Shown here: in pieces, positions 9,474 to 18,717 of the stretch
How positions within the stretch are numbered: the stretch's first letter is position 1
Layout of the letters: every line of letters starts with the position of its first letter
Source of the DNA: DIGJ01 sp041739345
GTDB taxonomy: Bacteria > Bacillota > Clostridia > Lachnospirales > Lachnospiraceae
Assembly (NCBI GenBank): GCA_041739345.1
Contig: JBGSNZ010000017.1
Coordinates: 1-64,000, forward strand
Reading direction: 5' to 3'
DNA length: 64,000 bases
Made by a program: the position numbers and the translations under genes
The notes under the pieces: model-generated
Seen by the model: the letters and a program-made list of their open reading frames with translations, nothing else
What the model was told of the DNA's origin: nothing
Databases searched by the model: none

Positions 9474-9518
9474 TAGGTATTATATATAACGAACAGAACA
9501 AAAAAAGTAAAGAAAAAG

Positions 9519-9545
9519 CCCTCATTTCTCATCATAATGAGCGCT
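9519..9545 (-). terminator. intrinsic terminator of gntR gene
   Basis: Read on the - strand, GCGCTCATT pairs with AATGAGGGC (one mismatch) across a short loop and is followed by TTTTTCTTT. It is 16 bases beyond the stop codon of the GntR-family gene. Confidence 0.6.
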
Positions 9546-9560
9546 GAAAACTCAACATAA

Positions 9561-10223
9561 TTAGATGATGGAATTGTTGCTATTCAAAAAAGTACGAAAA
9601 GCGGCTTGTTTTGAATTATCGAGATGTGATTTCATTTGCTCAGCAGCAGGTTCTAAATTACCTTTTGCCAAATTATCTAAAATGGAGAGATGCTCATCAA
9701 TTGTGCTTTTAAGGCGCTGTTCTTCATATCGACCACTTAAAATTCGAAAACGACAGTTTTGATCTTGAACATTTGCATAGGTTTGTAATACATAGCGGTT
9801 TGTACATTGATTCATAATGATTTGATGAAAATTGTCATCGGATTCATATAAATCTTCTTTTGGAGAGGTTTTATTCATCATTCTGCATTCTTCCACGATA
9901 GCAAACATTTTATCCAAATCCGTATAATTCATAGTTTTACAATAGTTTAGTATGACATAAGGCTCTAATAAAAATCGCGCTTCAAACGCCATATTGATTT
10001 CACCAACGGTTAGTGGTGAAACGATAAACCCTTTTTTGGGAATGATTTTAATGAGGTGTTCTTGCTCAAGACGACTTAGAGCATCACGTATAGGAGTACG
10101 GCTTACTTGAAATTCTTCACATAGTAAATCTTCATTTAGAAAAGAACTAGGCATATATTCACAACTCAAAATTTTATGTTTAATTGAGTTATAGGCTTGT
10201 TGTTTCCTACTTTGCTTGGGCAT
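9561..10223 (-). CDS. GntR-family regulator, FCD (FadR) subfamily
   Basis: A 220-residue repressor or activator, divergent from the sugar-acid operon and almost certainly its regulator. Residues about 8-70 form the winged helix (QAYNSIKHKILSCEYMPSS, then VSRTPIRDALSRLEQEHLI). Residues about 80-215 are an all-helical FCD effector domain with metal-binding candidates in SDDNFHQ and a later HL. FCD regulators such as UxuR, ExuR and LgoR respond to sugar acids. The start MPKQSRK is fixed by GGAGA seven bases upstream; an upstream in-frame ATG lacks a ribosome site. Confidence 0.88.
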   Translation of the reverse strand: MPKQSRKQQAYNSIKHKILSCEYMPSSFLNEDLLCEEFQVSRTPIRDALSRLEQEHLIKIIPKKGFIVSPLTVGEINMAFEARFLLEPYVILNYCKTMNYTDLDKMFAIVEECRMMNKTSPKEDLYESDDNFHQIIMNQCTNRYVLQTYANVQDQNCRFRILSGRYEEQRLKSTIDEHLSILDNLAKGNLEPAAEQMKSHLDNSKQAAFRTFLNSNNSII

Positions 10224-10512
10224 GGTATCTCCTTTTTCCATAAATTGCATATATTTTACATGTTCATAAGGACTTTATATCACTAATAGGCGGATAAGTC
10301 AACCCAAAGAATAAATTAGTAAGTAAAGACAACTGTGAATAGTTAACAAGTAAAACGTTACAAAACGGCATAAAACATATAAATATTTTGCAATAGATAT
10401 AAAAGATGAAAATATTGATTGACATATTGCACAAACCGATGCTATGATGTATACAACAAAGGACACAATAAGGGACACAATAAAATATATTACATAATAG
10501 GCGGAGGATACT
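10224..10512 (+). promoter_or_regulatory. divergent control region: promoter, palindrome and direct repeats
   Basis: For the sugar-acid operon, TTGACA at 10419-10424 and TATGAT at 10443-10448 are 18 bases apart. The palindrome TGTATACA (10448-10455) overlaps the last base of the -10 box and fits the half-sites of FCD GntR operators. Directly after it GGACACAATA occurs twice (10461-10470 and 10473-10482), 12 bases apart, between the expected start point and the ribosome site GGCGGAGG. The repeats may be a second operator or a leader element. A region near 10345 resembles a CcpA site only loosely. Confidence 0.6.
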
Positions 10513-11532
10513 ATGAAATCAATAGTGGTAAATGCCCCACGGAATGTGGAGATTAAAGAAGTTGAAAAACCAGTACTAAAAAATGGTGAAGCGTATTTAA
10601 AAGTTTTATATGGCGGAATATGTGGAAGTGATTTAGGTACATATAGAGGAACGTTTGCATATGTTTCCTATCCTAGAACACCGGGACATGAATTTTCAGC
10701 AGAAATCATTGATATTTGTGAGAATGATAGGGGACTGAAGAGCGGTATGATAGTTACCTGTAATCCTTATTTCAACTGTAAAGAGTGTTACTCATGTCTA
10801 AGAGGATTGGTTAACTGCTGTGAAAGCAATCAGACGATGGGCGTACAAAGAGAAGGTGCTTTTCAAGAGTATATTACAATGCCAATTGAACGTATTTACG
10901 ATGGAAAAGGTCTATCTGCAAAGACTTTAACATTAATAGAACCATTTTGCATTAGTTATCACGGAGTTAGCAGAGCAAATGTAATACCAGGTGACAAGGT
11001 GCTTGTTATTGGTGCAGGAACAATTGGTGTTTTAGCAGCAATTGCAGCAAAAGAAAAGGGAGCTTCCGTTTGGATCAGTGATATAGCACAAGAAAAAATG
11101 GATTACGCAATGAATAACTTTGACTTGGATGGTTGTATTTTAAATAGCAATCCACAAGAGTTTGAAAAGAGCGTAAGTGAGATAACAAATGGTGGCGGAT
11201 TTGATGTTACAGTCGAAGCAGTTGGTCTACCAGATACGTTCCAAAACAGTATAGATGCAGCAGCCTTTGGTGGAAGAGTCGTGCTTATCGGTGTAGGTAA
11301 GAAAAATTTAGATTTCAACTTTACAATGATTCAAAAGAAAGAACTAAATATCTTTGGTTCTAGAAATGCTCTTAAAAAAGATTTTACTGAGCTGATTGAT
11401 ATTATTAAAGAAGGAAAAATAGATTTAGATAGAATTGTTACACATGTCTATGATGCACAAGATGCTGCACTGGCATTTGAAGAATTTGATAAGAATGCAG
11501 CAAAAGAATTAAAAGTGCTATTAAAATTTTAG
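10513..11532 (+). CDS. zinc-dependent alcohol dehydrogenase, LgoD/L-galactonate 5-dehydrogenase-like
   Basis: A 339-residue medium-chain dehydrogenase that oxidises a polyol or sugar acid with NAD(P). Catalytic zinc residues are in GGICGSD and PGHE; the structural zinc site is the CKECYSC cluster with a further Cys shortly after. The Rossmann motif is VIGAGTIGVLAA. From memory the layout follows E. coli LgoD (YjjN), including GSRNA followed by DF in the C-terminal third. LgoD makes D-tagaturonate from L-galactonate, the substrate of UxaB encoded downstream, which supports that role by context. L-idonate or threonine-type activity remains possible. Confidence 0.75.
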   Translation: MKSIVVNAPRNVEIKEVEKPVLKNGEAYLKVLYGGICGSDLGTYRGTFAYVSYPRTPGHEFSAEIIDICENDRGLKSGMIVTCNPYFNCKECYSCLRGLVNCCESNQTMGVQREGAFQEYITMPIERIYDGKGLSAKTLTLIEPFCISYHGVSRANVIPGDKVLVIGAGTIGVLAAIAAKEKGASVWISDIAQEKMDYAMNNFDLDGCILNSNPQEFEKSVSEITNGGGFDVTVEAVGLPDTFQNSIDAAAFGGRVVLIGVGKKNLDFNFTMIQKKELNIFGSRNALKKDFTELIDIIKEGKIDLDRIVTHVYDAQDAALAFEEFDKNAAKELKVLLKF

Positions 11533-11594
11533 TTATTGTGTGATATGATGTATCACAATTAATAAACAAAAACTATATTTAAGGAGGAAATAAC

Positions 11595-12641
11595 ATGAAA
11601 ACAATGGGGAAAACAAAAAAGATACTTGGATTAGCATTAGCATGTACATTACTAGTGTCCACAGCTTTAACAGGGTGTTCATCTGTAAAGACTGATGATG
11701 AGGTATCTGAAAAGACAAGCAGTACAAGCCAAGAAGTAAAAGCAGAGGTGAAAAATCCATATAAGGATGAAGTGAAGATCGCATTTGTACCAAATGTTAT
11801 TGGTGACTCAGTTGCAGCAGCGTGGTCAACGGGGATGAAAGATGAATTGGCAGTATATGACAATGTAACATTCCAGACATTTGATGGTAAAGCATCTGCA
11901 GAAACACAGACACAGATAATGGCAGATTTAGTAAATCAAAAATATGATGCAATTGTATTACAGTCAGCAGATTCTGCAGCATTAGCAACTTCTGTAAAGC
12001 AGGCTGAAGCAGCTGGAATCCCAGTAATCACGTTAAACTTAGATGCAGATACACCACATGCCGGTTTAATTGCAATGGTGGATTACGAAGCTGGAAAATT
12101 AGTAGCTAAAAATATGGCAGAAGGAATGAACAAGACGGGTAAAGTAGTTATTATTCAAGCTACAGCAGGAGCTACTAGAGGAGAAAATCTAGAAGCTGGT
12201 TTTAGAGATGAAATGGCAAATTACCAGGATGTTGAAATTTTAGACGCACAAAGTGGTGAATGGTTAACAGAAAAAGCGAATGTTGTCATGAACGATTTTC
12301 TTACAAAATATAAACAAATCGATGGTGTATTCTGCCACAATGATGCAATGGCGGAAGGTGCTTCACAAGCAGCAGAAGCAGCAGGCAGACTTGATGGTAT
12401 GCAAATATGGGGAGCAGATGGAGAAGCAAAAGCTCTCGAATATATTGAGCAGGGAAAAATGGCAGGAACAATCTATACAAACTGTTTTGACCAAGGAGCA
12501 ACCGCAGCTAGACTTGCTATGTATTTGATCGGTTCAGAAACAGTAACATCATCTTATACAAGCACACCAATTGTCAAGATGGCACCAATTGTAGTTACAC
12601 CAGAAACAGTGGGCAGTATTGGCGAAAATATTCGCTGGTAA
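11595..12641 (+). CDS. ribose-type ABC transporter substrate-binding lipoprotein
   Basis: A 348-residue secreted lipoprotein of the periplasmic-binding-protein 4 (RbsB/XylF) family. The signal peptide ends in the lipobox TALTGC. The mature part opens with a Ser/Thr-rich spacer, then VKIAFVPNVIGDSVAAAW, and later VFCHNDAMAEGA, the hinge-region signature. The family binds furanoses, pyranoses or sugar acids. The neighbouring catabolic genes suggest an aldonate or lactone. The start is set by AAGGAGG ahead of ATG 11595. Confidence 0.9.
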   Translation: MKTMGKTKKILGLALACTLLVSTALTGCSSVKTDDEVSEKTSSTSQEVKAEVKNPYKDEVKIAFVPNVIGDSVAAAWSTGMKDELAVYDNVTFQTFDGKASAETQTQIMADLVNQKYDAIVLQSADSAALATSVKQAEAAGIPVITLNLDADTPHAGLIAMVDYEAGKLVAKNMAEGMNKTGKVVIIQATAGATRGENLEAGFRDEMANYQDVEILDAQSGEWLTEKANVVMNDFLTKYKQIDGVFCHNDAMAEGASQAAEAAGRLDGMQIWGADGEAKALEYIEQGKMAGTIYTNCFDQGATAARLAMYLIGSETVTSSYTSTPIVKMAPIVVTPETVGSIGENIRW

Positions 12642-12655
12642 TTAAAAAAACAATG

Positions 12656-12677
12656 GGGACTGTTTAAAGGCAGTCCC
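12656..12677 (+). repeat. intercistronic hairpin after binding-protein gene
   Basis: GGGACTG (12656-12662) and CAGTCCC (12671-12677) form a perfect seven-base stem with an eight-base loop. No T-run follows, so it is more likely an RNA 3'-end protector or partial attenuator giving excess binding protein over the membrane subunits, as known from other ABC operons. Confidence 0.55.
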
Positions 12678-12709
12678 TTATGGATATTTAGATAAGCTTG
12701 GAGGATGTT

Positions 12710-13711
12710 ATGCGACAGGAAAAAATTCGTAGATTGGTATCGATAGCACTTTTACTGGTGCTGGTCATTGTATTTGGTACAACAAGTGAATATTTCTTCA
12801 CGACAACAAATATTTTGACACTTCTTAGAGAATGTTCAGTAGTAGGAATTATTTCGGTGGGAGTATCTTTTATTATTATCACGGCAGGTATTGATTTATC
12901 TACCGGTGCTATTGTTGGATTCACAGCTATGGTTTGTGCGAACTTATTATATTATACGAATATGCCAGCACAGATGATCATAGTAATTGCTCTATTAATT
13001 GGTACACTAGCTGGTTACATAAATGGAATTTTGGTTACAAAATTACGTTTGCCAGACTTTATTGCAACCTTATCAACTCAGTTTTTATTTCGAGGGTTAG
13101 CCTTAATTTGTGCCATCCGTACAAGCGGAGTTATTACGAATAAAGTAATAGACAACAGGGGCATTTTAGTAATGGGTGGAAGTATAAGCGGATTATATCT
13201 TGTAACAATCGTCTTTATTATCGTCGCAGTTTTGGGTCAAATTATTTTGAAGAAGACGCAACTAGGTGTTTATACATATGCAACCGGAGCAAACCGTAAA
13301 TCAGCGGAATTATCTGGTATTGATACGGATAAGGTAAAAAGAAGTGTATTTACGATTACTGGATTTTGTTGCGGCATTGCAGCTATTTTTCTTATGGCAA
13401 AATTAGGAAGTGTGACTCCTGATACAGGAACAGGACTGGAGTTTGAAGTAATTGCCGCTGTTGTAGTTGGTGGTTGTGCGTTTAGTGGCGGTAGAGGAGA
13501 TATCTTCGGTAGTGTTGTTGGTGCACTTTTCATGGCTATTTTGTCAAATGGTATTTTAAAATATAACCTTCCAACGGCAACACAGTTGATTGTAAAAGGT
13601 AGTGTTATTGTAATAATGGTAGTTTTTGACTCTTTGTATAATGGATACATGGAAAAGAAAATTCGTGAAAAGAGTAAAGAACTAGAAGAACTATCTGGAG
13701 GTGAAGCATAA
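12710..13711 (+). CDS. ribose-type ABC transporter permease 1 (RbsC family)
   Basis: A 333-residue membrane protein with about eight to ten hydrophobic helices. It contains the BPD_transp_2 marks GIDLSTGAIVGF and the coupling segment around GANRKSAELSGI. It is one of two different permeases flanking the ATPase gene, so the channel is probably a heterodimer. ATG 12710 follows GGAGG by five bases; the in-frame TTG at 12698 precedes that site and was rejected. Confidence 0.88.
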   Translation: MRQEKIRRLVSIALLLVLVIVFGTTSEYFFTTTNILTLLRECSVVGIISVGVSFIIITAGIDLSTGAIVGFTAMVCANLLYYTNMPAQMIIVIALLIGTLAGYINGILVTKLRLPDFIATLSTQFLFRGLALICAIRTSGVITNKVIDNRGILVMGGSISGLYLVTIVFIIVAVLGQIILKKTQLGVYTYATGANRKSAELSGIDTDKVKRSVFTITGFCCGIAAIFLMAKLGSVTPDTGTGLEFEVIAAVVVGGCAFSGGRGDIFGSVVGALFMAILSNGILKYNLPTATQLIVKGSVIVIMVVFDSLYNGYMEKKIREKSKELEELSGGEA

Positions 13712-15216
13712 TGGAAGCTGAAAAATTATTAGTAATGCAAAATATTCAGAAAAGCTTCAATGATGTACAGGTACTTAAATCAGTTGACTTGGACATTAAT
13801 GTGGGTGAAGTTCATGCTTTGATGGGAGAAAATGGAGCAGGAAAATCAACTTTAATCAAAATTCTTACCGGAGTGTATCCAAAAGATGGCGGAAAGATAA
13901 TATATTTAGGAAAAGAACGTGAAATAAACAGTAGAAAAGATGCGGCAAATCTTGGAATTGGTGTGATATACCAGGATTTTAGTTTGATACCTACATTAAG
14001 TGTGGTTCAAAATATCATGCTTGGAAAAGAAAAAAATAAGTTTGGATTCTTAGAATCAAAGAAAATGGAACAACATGTAATTAACTTAATTAAGGAATAT
14101 GGATTCGATATAAATCCACATGCGATTGTGGAAACCTTGAGTATTGCAAAAAGACAGACTGTGGAGATTTTAAAGGCTTTATGTGAAGAATCGTCTCTTA
14201 TTATAATGGATGAACCAACGGCTTCTTTAAGTGCAAAAGAATCAGAAAGTCTCTTTGAGATTATTAACCGTTTAAGAGACAAAGGAGTTAGTATCCTTTA
14301 TATTTCACATAGATTAGAAGAAGTATTTCGTTTGGCTGATCGTCTTACGGTTTTGAGAGATGGACGAAAAGAAGCGGTATTGGAAAAAGGTGAAATCAAT
14401 CCACCAGATGTAATCCGTCTAATGATTGGTAAGCAGCTAAGTGAAGCAACGGCTTCCAATGCGCTGAAAAAATCAACAAATGAGGTTATTTTAAAATTAG
14501 AAAATTTGTGCAAAAAAGGGCTTTTCAATAATGTTAGCTTCGAAGTGCACAAAGGAGAAATATTAGGAATTGGTGGTCTTGTTGGAGCAGGTAGAACCGA
14601 AGTGTTACGTTGCATTTATGGAGCAGATCCTTATGACAGCGGTAATATAGTTTTTGAAGGAGAACCTTTGCCAAATGTTGTCAATAAAACAATTCAAAAA
14701 GGATTTGGCTTAATTCCGGAAGATCGAAGAAATCAAGGATTTGTTCCTTTGCTTTCCATTGAAAAGAATATTGTTCTTACGAATTTTGATAAAACCAGTA
14801 AAAATGGTGTAATGAATGCAAAGAAAGAAAAGAAATTGGGTCAGGAAGCGGTTAAAGATCTGGACATTCGACCAAATAATCCATTGATTCCGGTTGGAAA
14901 TTTATCTGGCGGAAATCAACAAAAAGCGGTTCTTGGTAAATGGCTTTGCCGGGATTTGAAAGTTCTGTTAATTGATGAACCAACTGCCGGTATTGATATT
15001 GGTGCAAAAGATGAAATTTACAAAATAATTGAAAACCTTGCAAAAGATGGAGTTGCAGTTATTCTAGTATCTTCCGATCTACAAGAACTTTTACGAGTAT
15101 CCACGCGAATTGTTGTTATGAGAAAAGGTAAGGTATTCAAAGAATTTGCAAGTGGAAGAATTACACAAGAGGACATATTAATGGCAGCATCAGGAATACA
15201 GGAAAAGGAGGCATAA
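13711..15216 (+). CDS. ribose-type ABC transporter ATPase, duplicated domains (RbsA/MglA)
   Basis: A 501-residue protein with two fused nucleotide-binding domains. The N-terminal half has a full Walker A (GENGAGKST), and Walker B LIIMDEPTASLS. The C-terminal half has the degenerate loop GLVGAGRTE, the signature SGGNQQK and Walker B LLIDEPTAGIDIG. This one active/one degenerate arrangement is normal for the family. It starts at ATG 13711 overlapping the preceding TAA by one base, with GGAGGTG upstream. Confidence 0.92.
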   Translation: MEAEKLLVMQNIQKSFNDVQVLKSVDLDINVGEVHALMGENGAGKSTLIKILTGVYPKDGGKIIYLGKEREINSRKDAANLGIGVIYQDFSLIPTLSVVQNIMLGKEKNKFGFLESKKMEQHVINLIKEYGFDINPHAIVETLSIAKRQTVEILKALCEESSLIIMDEPTASLSAKESESLFEIINRLRDKGVSILYISHRLEEVFRLADRLTVLRDGRKEAVLEKGEINPPDVIRLMIGKQLSEATASNALKKSTNEVILKLENLCKKGLFNNVSFEVHKGEILGIGGLVGAGRTEVLRCIYGADPYDSGNIVFEGEPLPNVVNKTIQKGFGLIPEDRRNQGFVPLLSIEKNIVLTNFDKTSKNGVMNAKKEKKLGQEAVKDLDIRPNNPLIPVGNLSGGNQQKAVLGKWLCRDLKVLLIDEPTAGIDIGAKDEIYKIIENLAKDGVAVILVSSDLQELLRVSTRIVVMRKGKVFKEFASGRITQEDILMAASGIQEKEA

Positions 15217-15220
15217 GAAA

Positions 15221-16246
15221 ATGGTAAAAAGAGAACAAAAAAGGAAATTAAATGGAAAATTTCAAAAACCACTTATCTTATTAATTGTAATTATTATTTT
15301 AACCATATTACAGCCTTCCGTATTTTTAACAATTGATAACTTTAAAGGCATTATGCTTTCTATCGCAATTTATGGAATTATGGTTTGCGGTACAATTTTT
15401 CCGATTTTATTGGGAGGAATAGATTTATCGGTAGGTGCAACTGCAGCAGTAAGTGGAGCATGTGTTGTACTAACTATCATACGATTTAACTATTCTACCA
15501 CTGGTGTTATTTTAGGTATTTTAGTTGGTTTAGCAGTGGGTGTTGGAACTGGTGTGATACATGGAATGATTGTTGCTAATTTTAAGGTGCCTGCCTTTTT
15601 AATTACCTTAGCGACTCAGAATATTATTTATGGAATTGCACAGCTTTTAACGAACAATCAAGTTATTAGCTGTATGAAACCTAAATTATTTACTTTTTTA
15701 GGAGGCGGAAGATTACTGGGTGTACCATTTTCAATATATATTCTTATAATCATTGTAATTACTAGCTATTTTGTTTTGAATCATACCAGGCTGGGACGTA
15801 ATATTTATGCGGTTGGTGGAAATTCAGAAGCTTCAGATTTATCCGGTATCAATAGTAAGAAAATTCAATTAATAGCATATGCTATTTCTGGATTCACTGC
15901 AGCACTTGCCGGTATTGTACTTGCTAGTATGAATCAACAGGCAATCGCAAAGGCTGCTCAAGGGTATGAAAATGATGTACTAACTGCAATTGTAGTTGGT
16001 GGAACTTCCTTAATGGGAGGTGAAGGATCTTTGCTAGGAGCTGTTTGGGGTGCTTTATTGGTAGGAATGATTGGAAATGGTCTACGACTTATGGGAATAC
16101 CATCTACCTATCATGGTGTCGTAAAGGGAATCGTAATTATCATAGCTGTATCAGCAGATGCTTATACTAGGTATAAAAATAGTGGACTTTCAAAAGGAAA
16201 ATCAACAAAAAGATTTGCAAGGAGGGCTAACGTTGAAAATAATTGA
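15221..16246 (+). CDS. ribose-type ABC transporter permease 2 (RbsC family)
   Basis: A 341-residue membrane permease, paralogous to the one before the ATPase. It shows LGGIDLSVGATAAVSG, and VGGNSEASDLSGI in the coupling region. GGAGG lies about ten bases ahead of ATG 15221. The C-terminus is basic and cytoplasmic. Its last 14 bases overlap the start of the next gene, so expression of the hydrolase is coupled to the transporter. Confidence 0.88.
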   Translation: MVKREQKRKLNGKFQKPLILLIVIIILTILQPSVFLTIDNFKGIMLSIAIYGIMVCGTIFPILLGGIDLSVGATAAVSGACVVLTIIRFNYSTTGVILGILVGLAVGVGTGVIHGMIVANFKVPAFLITLATQNIIYGIAQLLTNNQVISCMKPKLFTFLGGGRLLGVPFSIYILIIIVITSYFVLNHTRLGRNIYAVGGNSEASDLSGINSKKIQLIAYAISGFTAALAGIVLASMNQQAIAKAAQGYENDVLTAIVVGGTSLMGGEGSLLGAVWGALLVGMIGNGLRLMGIPSTYHGVVKGIVIIIAVSADAYTRYKNSGLSKGKSTKRFARRANVENN

Positions 16247-17144
16247 TGCTCATACGCATATATTTGAGACCTTAAAAGGTTTTGGAGGAAAAGGCGAGTT
16301 AAGATCGATTGGAAACGGAGAAGCAAGATGGGCTAATGGAGATACATTAGAGATGATTCCCAAAGAGCTAGGTGATAAAGATTGTTTAGGAGAAAAAGTC
16401 AGAGAATTTTTACTCGAAAAAGGAGTGGAACGAGCTGTACTTTTACAAGGTAGTTTTTATGGTTTTCAAAACGAATATGTTTCGGAAATAGCAAAAAAAT
16501 ATCCAGACTTTTTTCTAGGAGCGGGCACCTTTGATCCTTTCTGCAAGATGGCAGATCAAATCTACGAAAGACTATCAACAGAGCTTTCATTTCTGGTAAT
16601 AAAGTTTGAGACAAGCTCAGGTGGCGGATTTATGAGCTACCATAATGACTTTCACATTTATGGTACATTTGTAAATATAGTAGAAAAAATGGATAAGAAT
16701 GGACAAACCTTGGTCTTGGATATTGGAAGCCCAGGAATGGCAAGTTTTCAACCAGAAGAAGTAAAAAGACTTGCACTTGCATTTCCTAATTTGAAAATAG
16801 TTCTCTGTCATCTTTTAGCACCAACTTTAGATGATGAAAAGGAATTGGAACGTGCGTTGAGTCTATTGGCTCTTGATAATGTATGGATGGATTTGGCTGC
16901 AATTCCATGGAATCTATATCCAGAAACCTATCCATATCAAACAGGTATCAAGTATCTACAACTTGCAAAGAAGCATATAGGTGTCGACAAAATTATTTGG
17001 GGCAGTGATTTACCATCTCCGTTAACAAGAGAGAGTTATGAAAATTTATATTCTTATATTATTGAAGCAGGCGTTTTCACAGAAGATGAGTTAGAAAAAC
17101 TATTTTATAAGAATTGCTTAAGTGCATATCCTTTCCATAACTAA
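16233..17144 (+). CDS. amidohydrolase-2 family TIM-barrel hydrolase, possible sugar lactonase; TTG start
   Basis: A 303-residue metal-dependent hydrolase. The metal motif DAHTH is at residues 5-9, with a later VLCHLLAP His and the catalytic Asp in IIWGSDLP. The family includes decarboxylases and sugar lactonases (for example L-fucono- and L-rhamnono-lactonase). Sitting between an importer and an LgoD-like pathway, a lactonase that opens an aldono-lactone is the most economical guess. The TTG at 16233 has AAGGAGGG before it and puts DAHTH at the correct distance from the N-terminus; earlier in-frame starts lie inside the permease gene. Confidence 0.72.
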   Translation: MKIIDAHTHIFETLKGFGGKGELRSIGNGEARWANGDTLEMIPKELGDKDCLGEKVREFLLEKGVERAVLLQGSFYGFQNEYVSEIAKKYPDFFLGAGTFDPFCKMADQIYERLSTELSFLVIKFETSSGGGFMSYHNDFHIYGTFVNIVEKMDKNGQTLVLDIGSPGMASFQPEEVKRLALAFPNLKIVLCHLLAPTLDDEKELERALSLLALDNVWMDLAAIPWNLYPETYPYQTGIKYLQLAKKHIGVDKIIWGSDLPSPLTRESYENLYSYIIEAGVFTEDELEKLFYKNCLSAYPFHN

Positions 17145-17153
17145 AATAATAGC

Positions 17154-17188
17154 AGTCACCTTTTAATTATAATTGGTGGCTGTTTTTA
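17154..17188 (+). terminator. intrinsic terminator/attenuator inside the sugar-acid locus
   Basis: CAGTCACC (17154-17161) pairs with GGTGGCTG (17176-17183; one G-U) and is followed by TTTTT. It lies between the transport/hydrolase block and uxaB. No new promoter is evident before uxaB, so read-through probably sets the ratio of the two blocks. Confidence 0.65.
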
Positions 17189-17232
17189 AAAAAAAGCGAA
17201 GATTACAGAATAGAAAGATAGGAGAAAGCAAA

Positions 17233-18699
17233 ATGAATATATTAAACAAAAGTATTACGAATCAAACCAATCGGCCAATTCGAGTAATGCAGTTCGGAGA
17301 AGGAAACTTTTTAAGAGGCTTTGTTGATTATATGATTGATATTGCAAATGAAAAAGGACAATTCGATGGAAGCATTGTTTTAATAAAAGCAATTCCCTTT
17401 GGTGACCTCGATAGGTTTCATACACAAGAGTACCAGTACACGGTATCTTTACGTGGAAAAGTGGATGGAGAAGAAAAAGTAATGAATCGGACCATTACAA
17501 GTATTTCGGATGCAATAGATGCATATTTGGAATATGATAAATATATGGATTTGGCTAAGGTTGACACCTTACGATTTATTGTATCAAATACAACAGAAGC
17601 AGGCATTGTATATGATGAAACAGATTCTTTTGATGCAAAACCTGCAAAAACTTATCCTGGGAAATTGACACAATTCTTATATGCTAGATACAACGTTTTT
17701 AATGGGGAAAAGGATAAAGGACTCATTATTCTTCCGGTTGAATTGATTGATGACAATGGAGTTGAATTAAAGAAATGTGTAATGAAATTCATTGATACTT
17801 GGAAATTAAGTGCTTCCTTTAAAAAATGGGTTGAAGAGTCTTGCGTATTTTGTAGTACATTAGTAGACCGTATAATAACAGGATATCCAAAGGATGAAGA
17901 GGAAAGTATTTGGAAAAGTTTAGGATATCAGGATAATCTTTTGGTAACTGGTGAACCATTTGCTCTTTGGGTTATAGAAAGTGAAAAAGAAATAAAAGAT
18001 GAACTTCCTTTAGATAAAGCTGGTCTTCCAGTTATATTTACTGATAACCAAAAACCATACAAGCAAAGGAAAGTTCGTATTTTAAATGGAGCACACACAT
18101 CTTTTGTTTTGGCATCGTATTTAGCAGGCAATGATTATGTTCTTGAATCAATGCACGACGAAGTCATTAAGAACTTTATGCTAGATACCATTTACAATGA
18201 AGTAATTCCTACTCTTACATTGCCAGAAGCGGAATTAAAAGAATTTGCTGGAGCAGTAATTGATCGATTTGAAAATCCATTTATTAAACATGCACTGCTT
18301 GCTATTTCACTGAATTCAGTATCCAAATGGAGAGCTCGCTGTATGCCAAGCTTTTTGGGGTATATTGAAGGCAAAAATGGTGAACTTCCAAAGCATTTGA
18401 CTTTTTCTATTGCATCGTTAATTTGCTTTTATAATGGATCGGAAATTATAGATGGAGCTTTGATTGGAAATAGGGATGGTGTAGTTTATACAATTAAGGA
18501 TGATAAAGAAGTTTTAGAATTCTTTGCATCAAATTCTTCGTTGAATTCTTTGGAACTTGCAAAAGCATTCTTGAGCAAAGAAAGTTTTCATGGACAAGAT
18601 TTGTCCATAATCAATGGGCTAACGGAAGCAGTAGGAAACTACATTGAAGAAATTCGTGTTGATGGAATGAGAAAAACATTGGAACATCATTTTGCATAG
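17233..18699 (+). CDS. uxaB: tagaturonate reductase (altronate oxidoreductase)
   Basis: A 488-residue member of the long-chain mannitol dehydrogenase family that reduces D-tagaturonate to D-altronate with NADH in the cytoplasm. The N-terminal Rossmann region reads VMQFGEGNFLRGFVDYMID, and IVSNTTEAGI is typical of UxaB. The catalytic block around KVRILNGAHTSFVLASY contains the active-site Lys, Asn and His. Length matches the family. The ribosome site GGAGA is seven bases before ATG 17233; upstream in-frame starts fall in the terminator. Confidence 0.92.
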   Translation: MNILNKSITNQTNRPIRVMQFGEGNFLRGFVDYMIDIANEKGQFDGSIVLIKAIPFGDLDRFHTQEYQYTVSLRGKVDGEEKVMNRTITSISDAIDAYLEYDKYMDLAKVDTLRFIVSNTTEAGIVYDETDSFDAKPAKTYPGKLTQFLYARYNVFNGEKDKGLIILPVELIDDNGVELKKCVMKFIDTWKLSASFKKWVEESCVFCSTLVDRIITGYPKDEEESIWKSLGYQDNLLVTGEPFALWVIESEKEIKDELPLDKAGLPVIFTDNQKPYKQRKVRILNGAHTSFVLASYLAGNDYVLESMHDEVIKNFMLDTIYNEVIPTLTLPEAELKEFAGAVIDRFENPFIKHALLAISLNSVSKWRARCMPSFLGYIEGKNGELPKHLTFSIASLICFYNGSEIIDGALIGNRDGVVYTIKDDKEVLEFFASNSSLNSLELAKAFLSKESFHGQDLSIINGLTEAVGNYIEEIRVDGMRKTLEHHFA

Positions 18700-18717
18700 G
18701 CAGGAAGAAAAGAGGTC

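Noticed and set aside
10335..10355. Possible CcpA (cre) site near TAAAACGTTACA
   Set aside because: Matches the core CG but misses the key G and C positions of the consensus; too weak to call.
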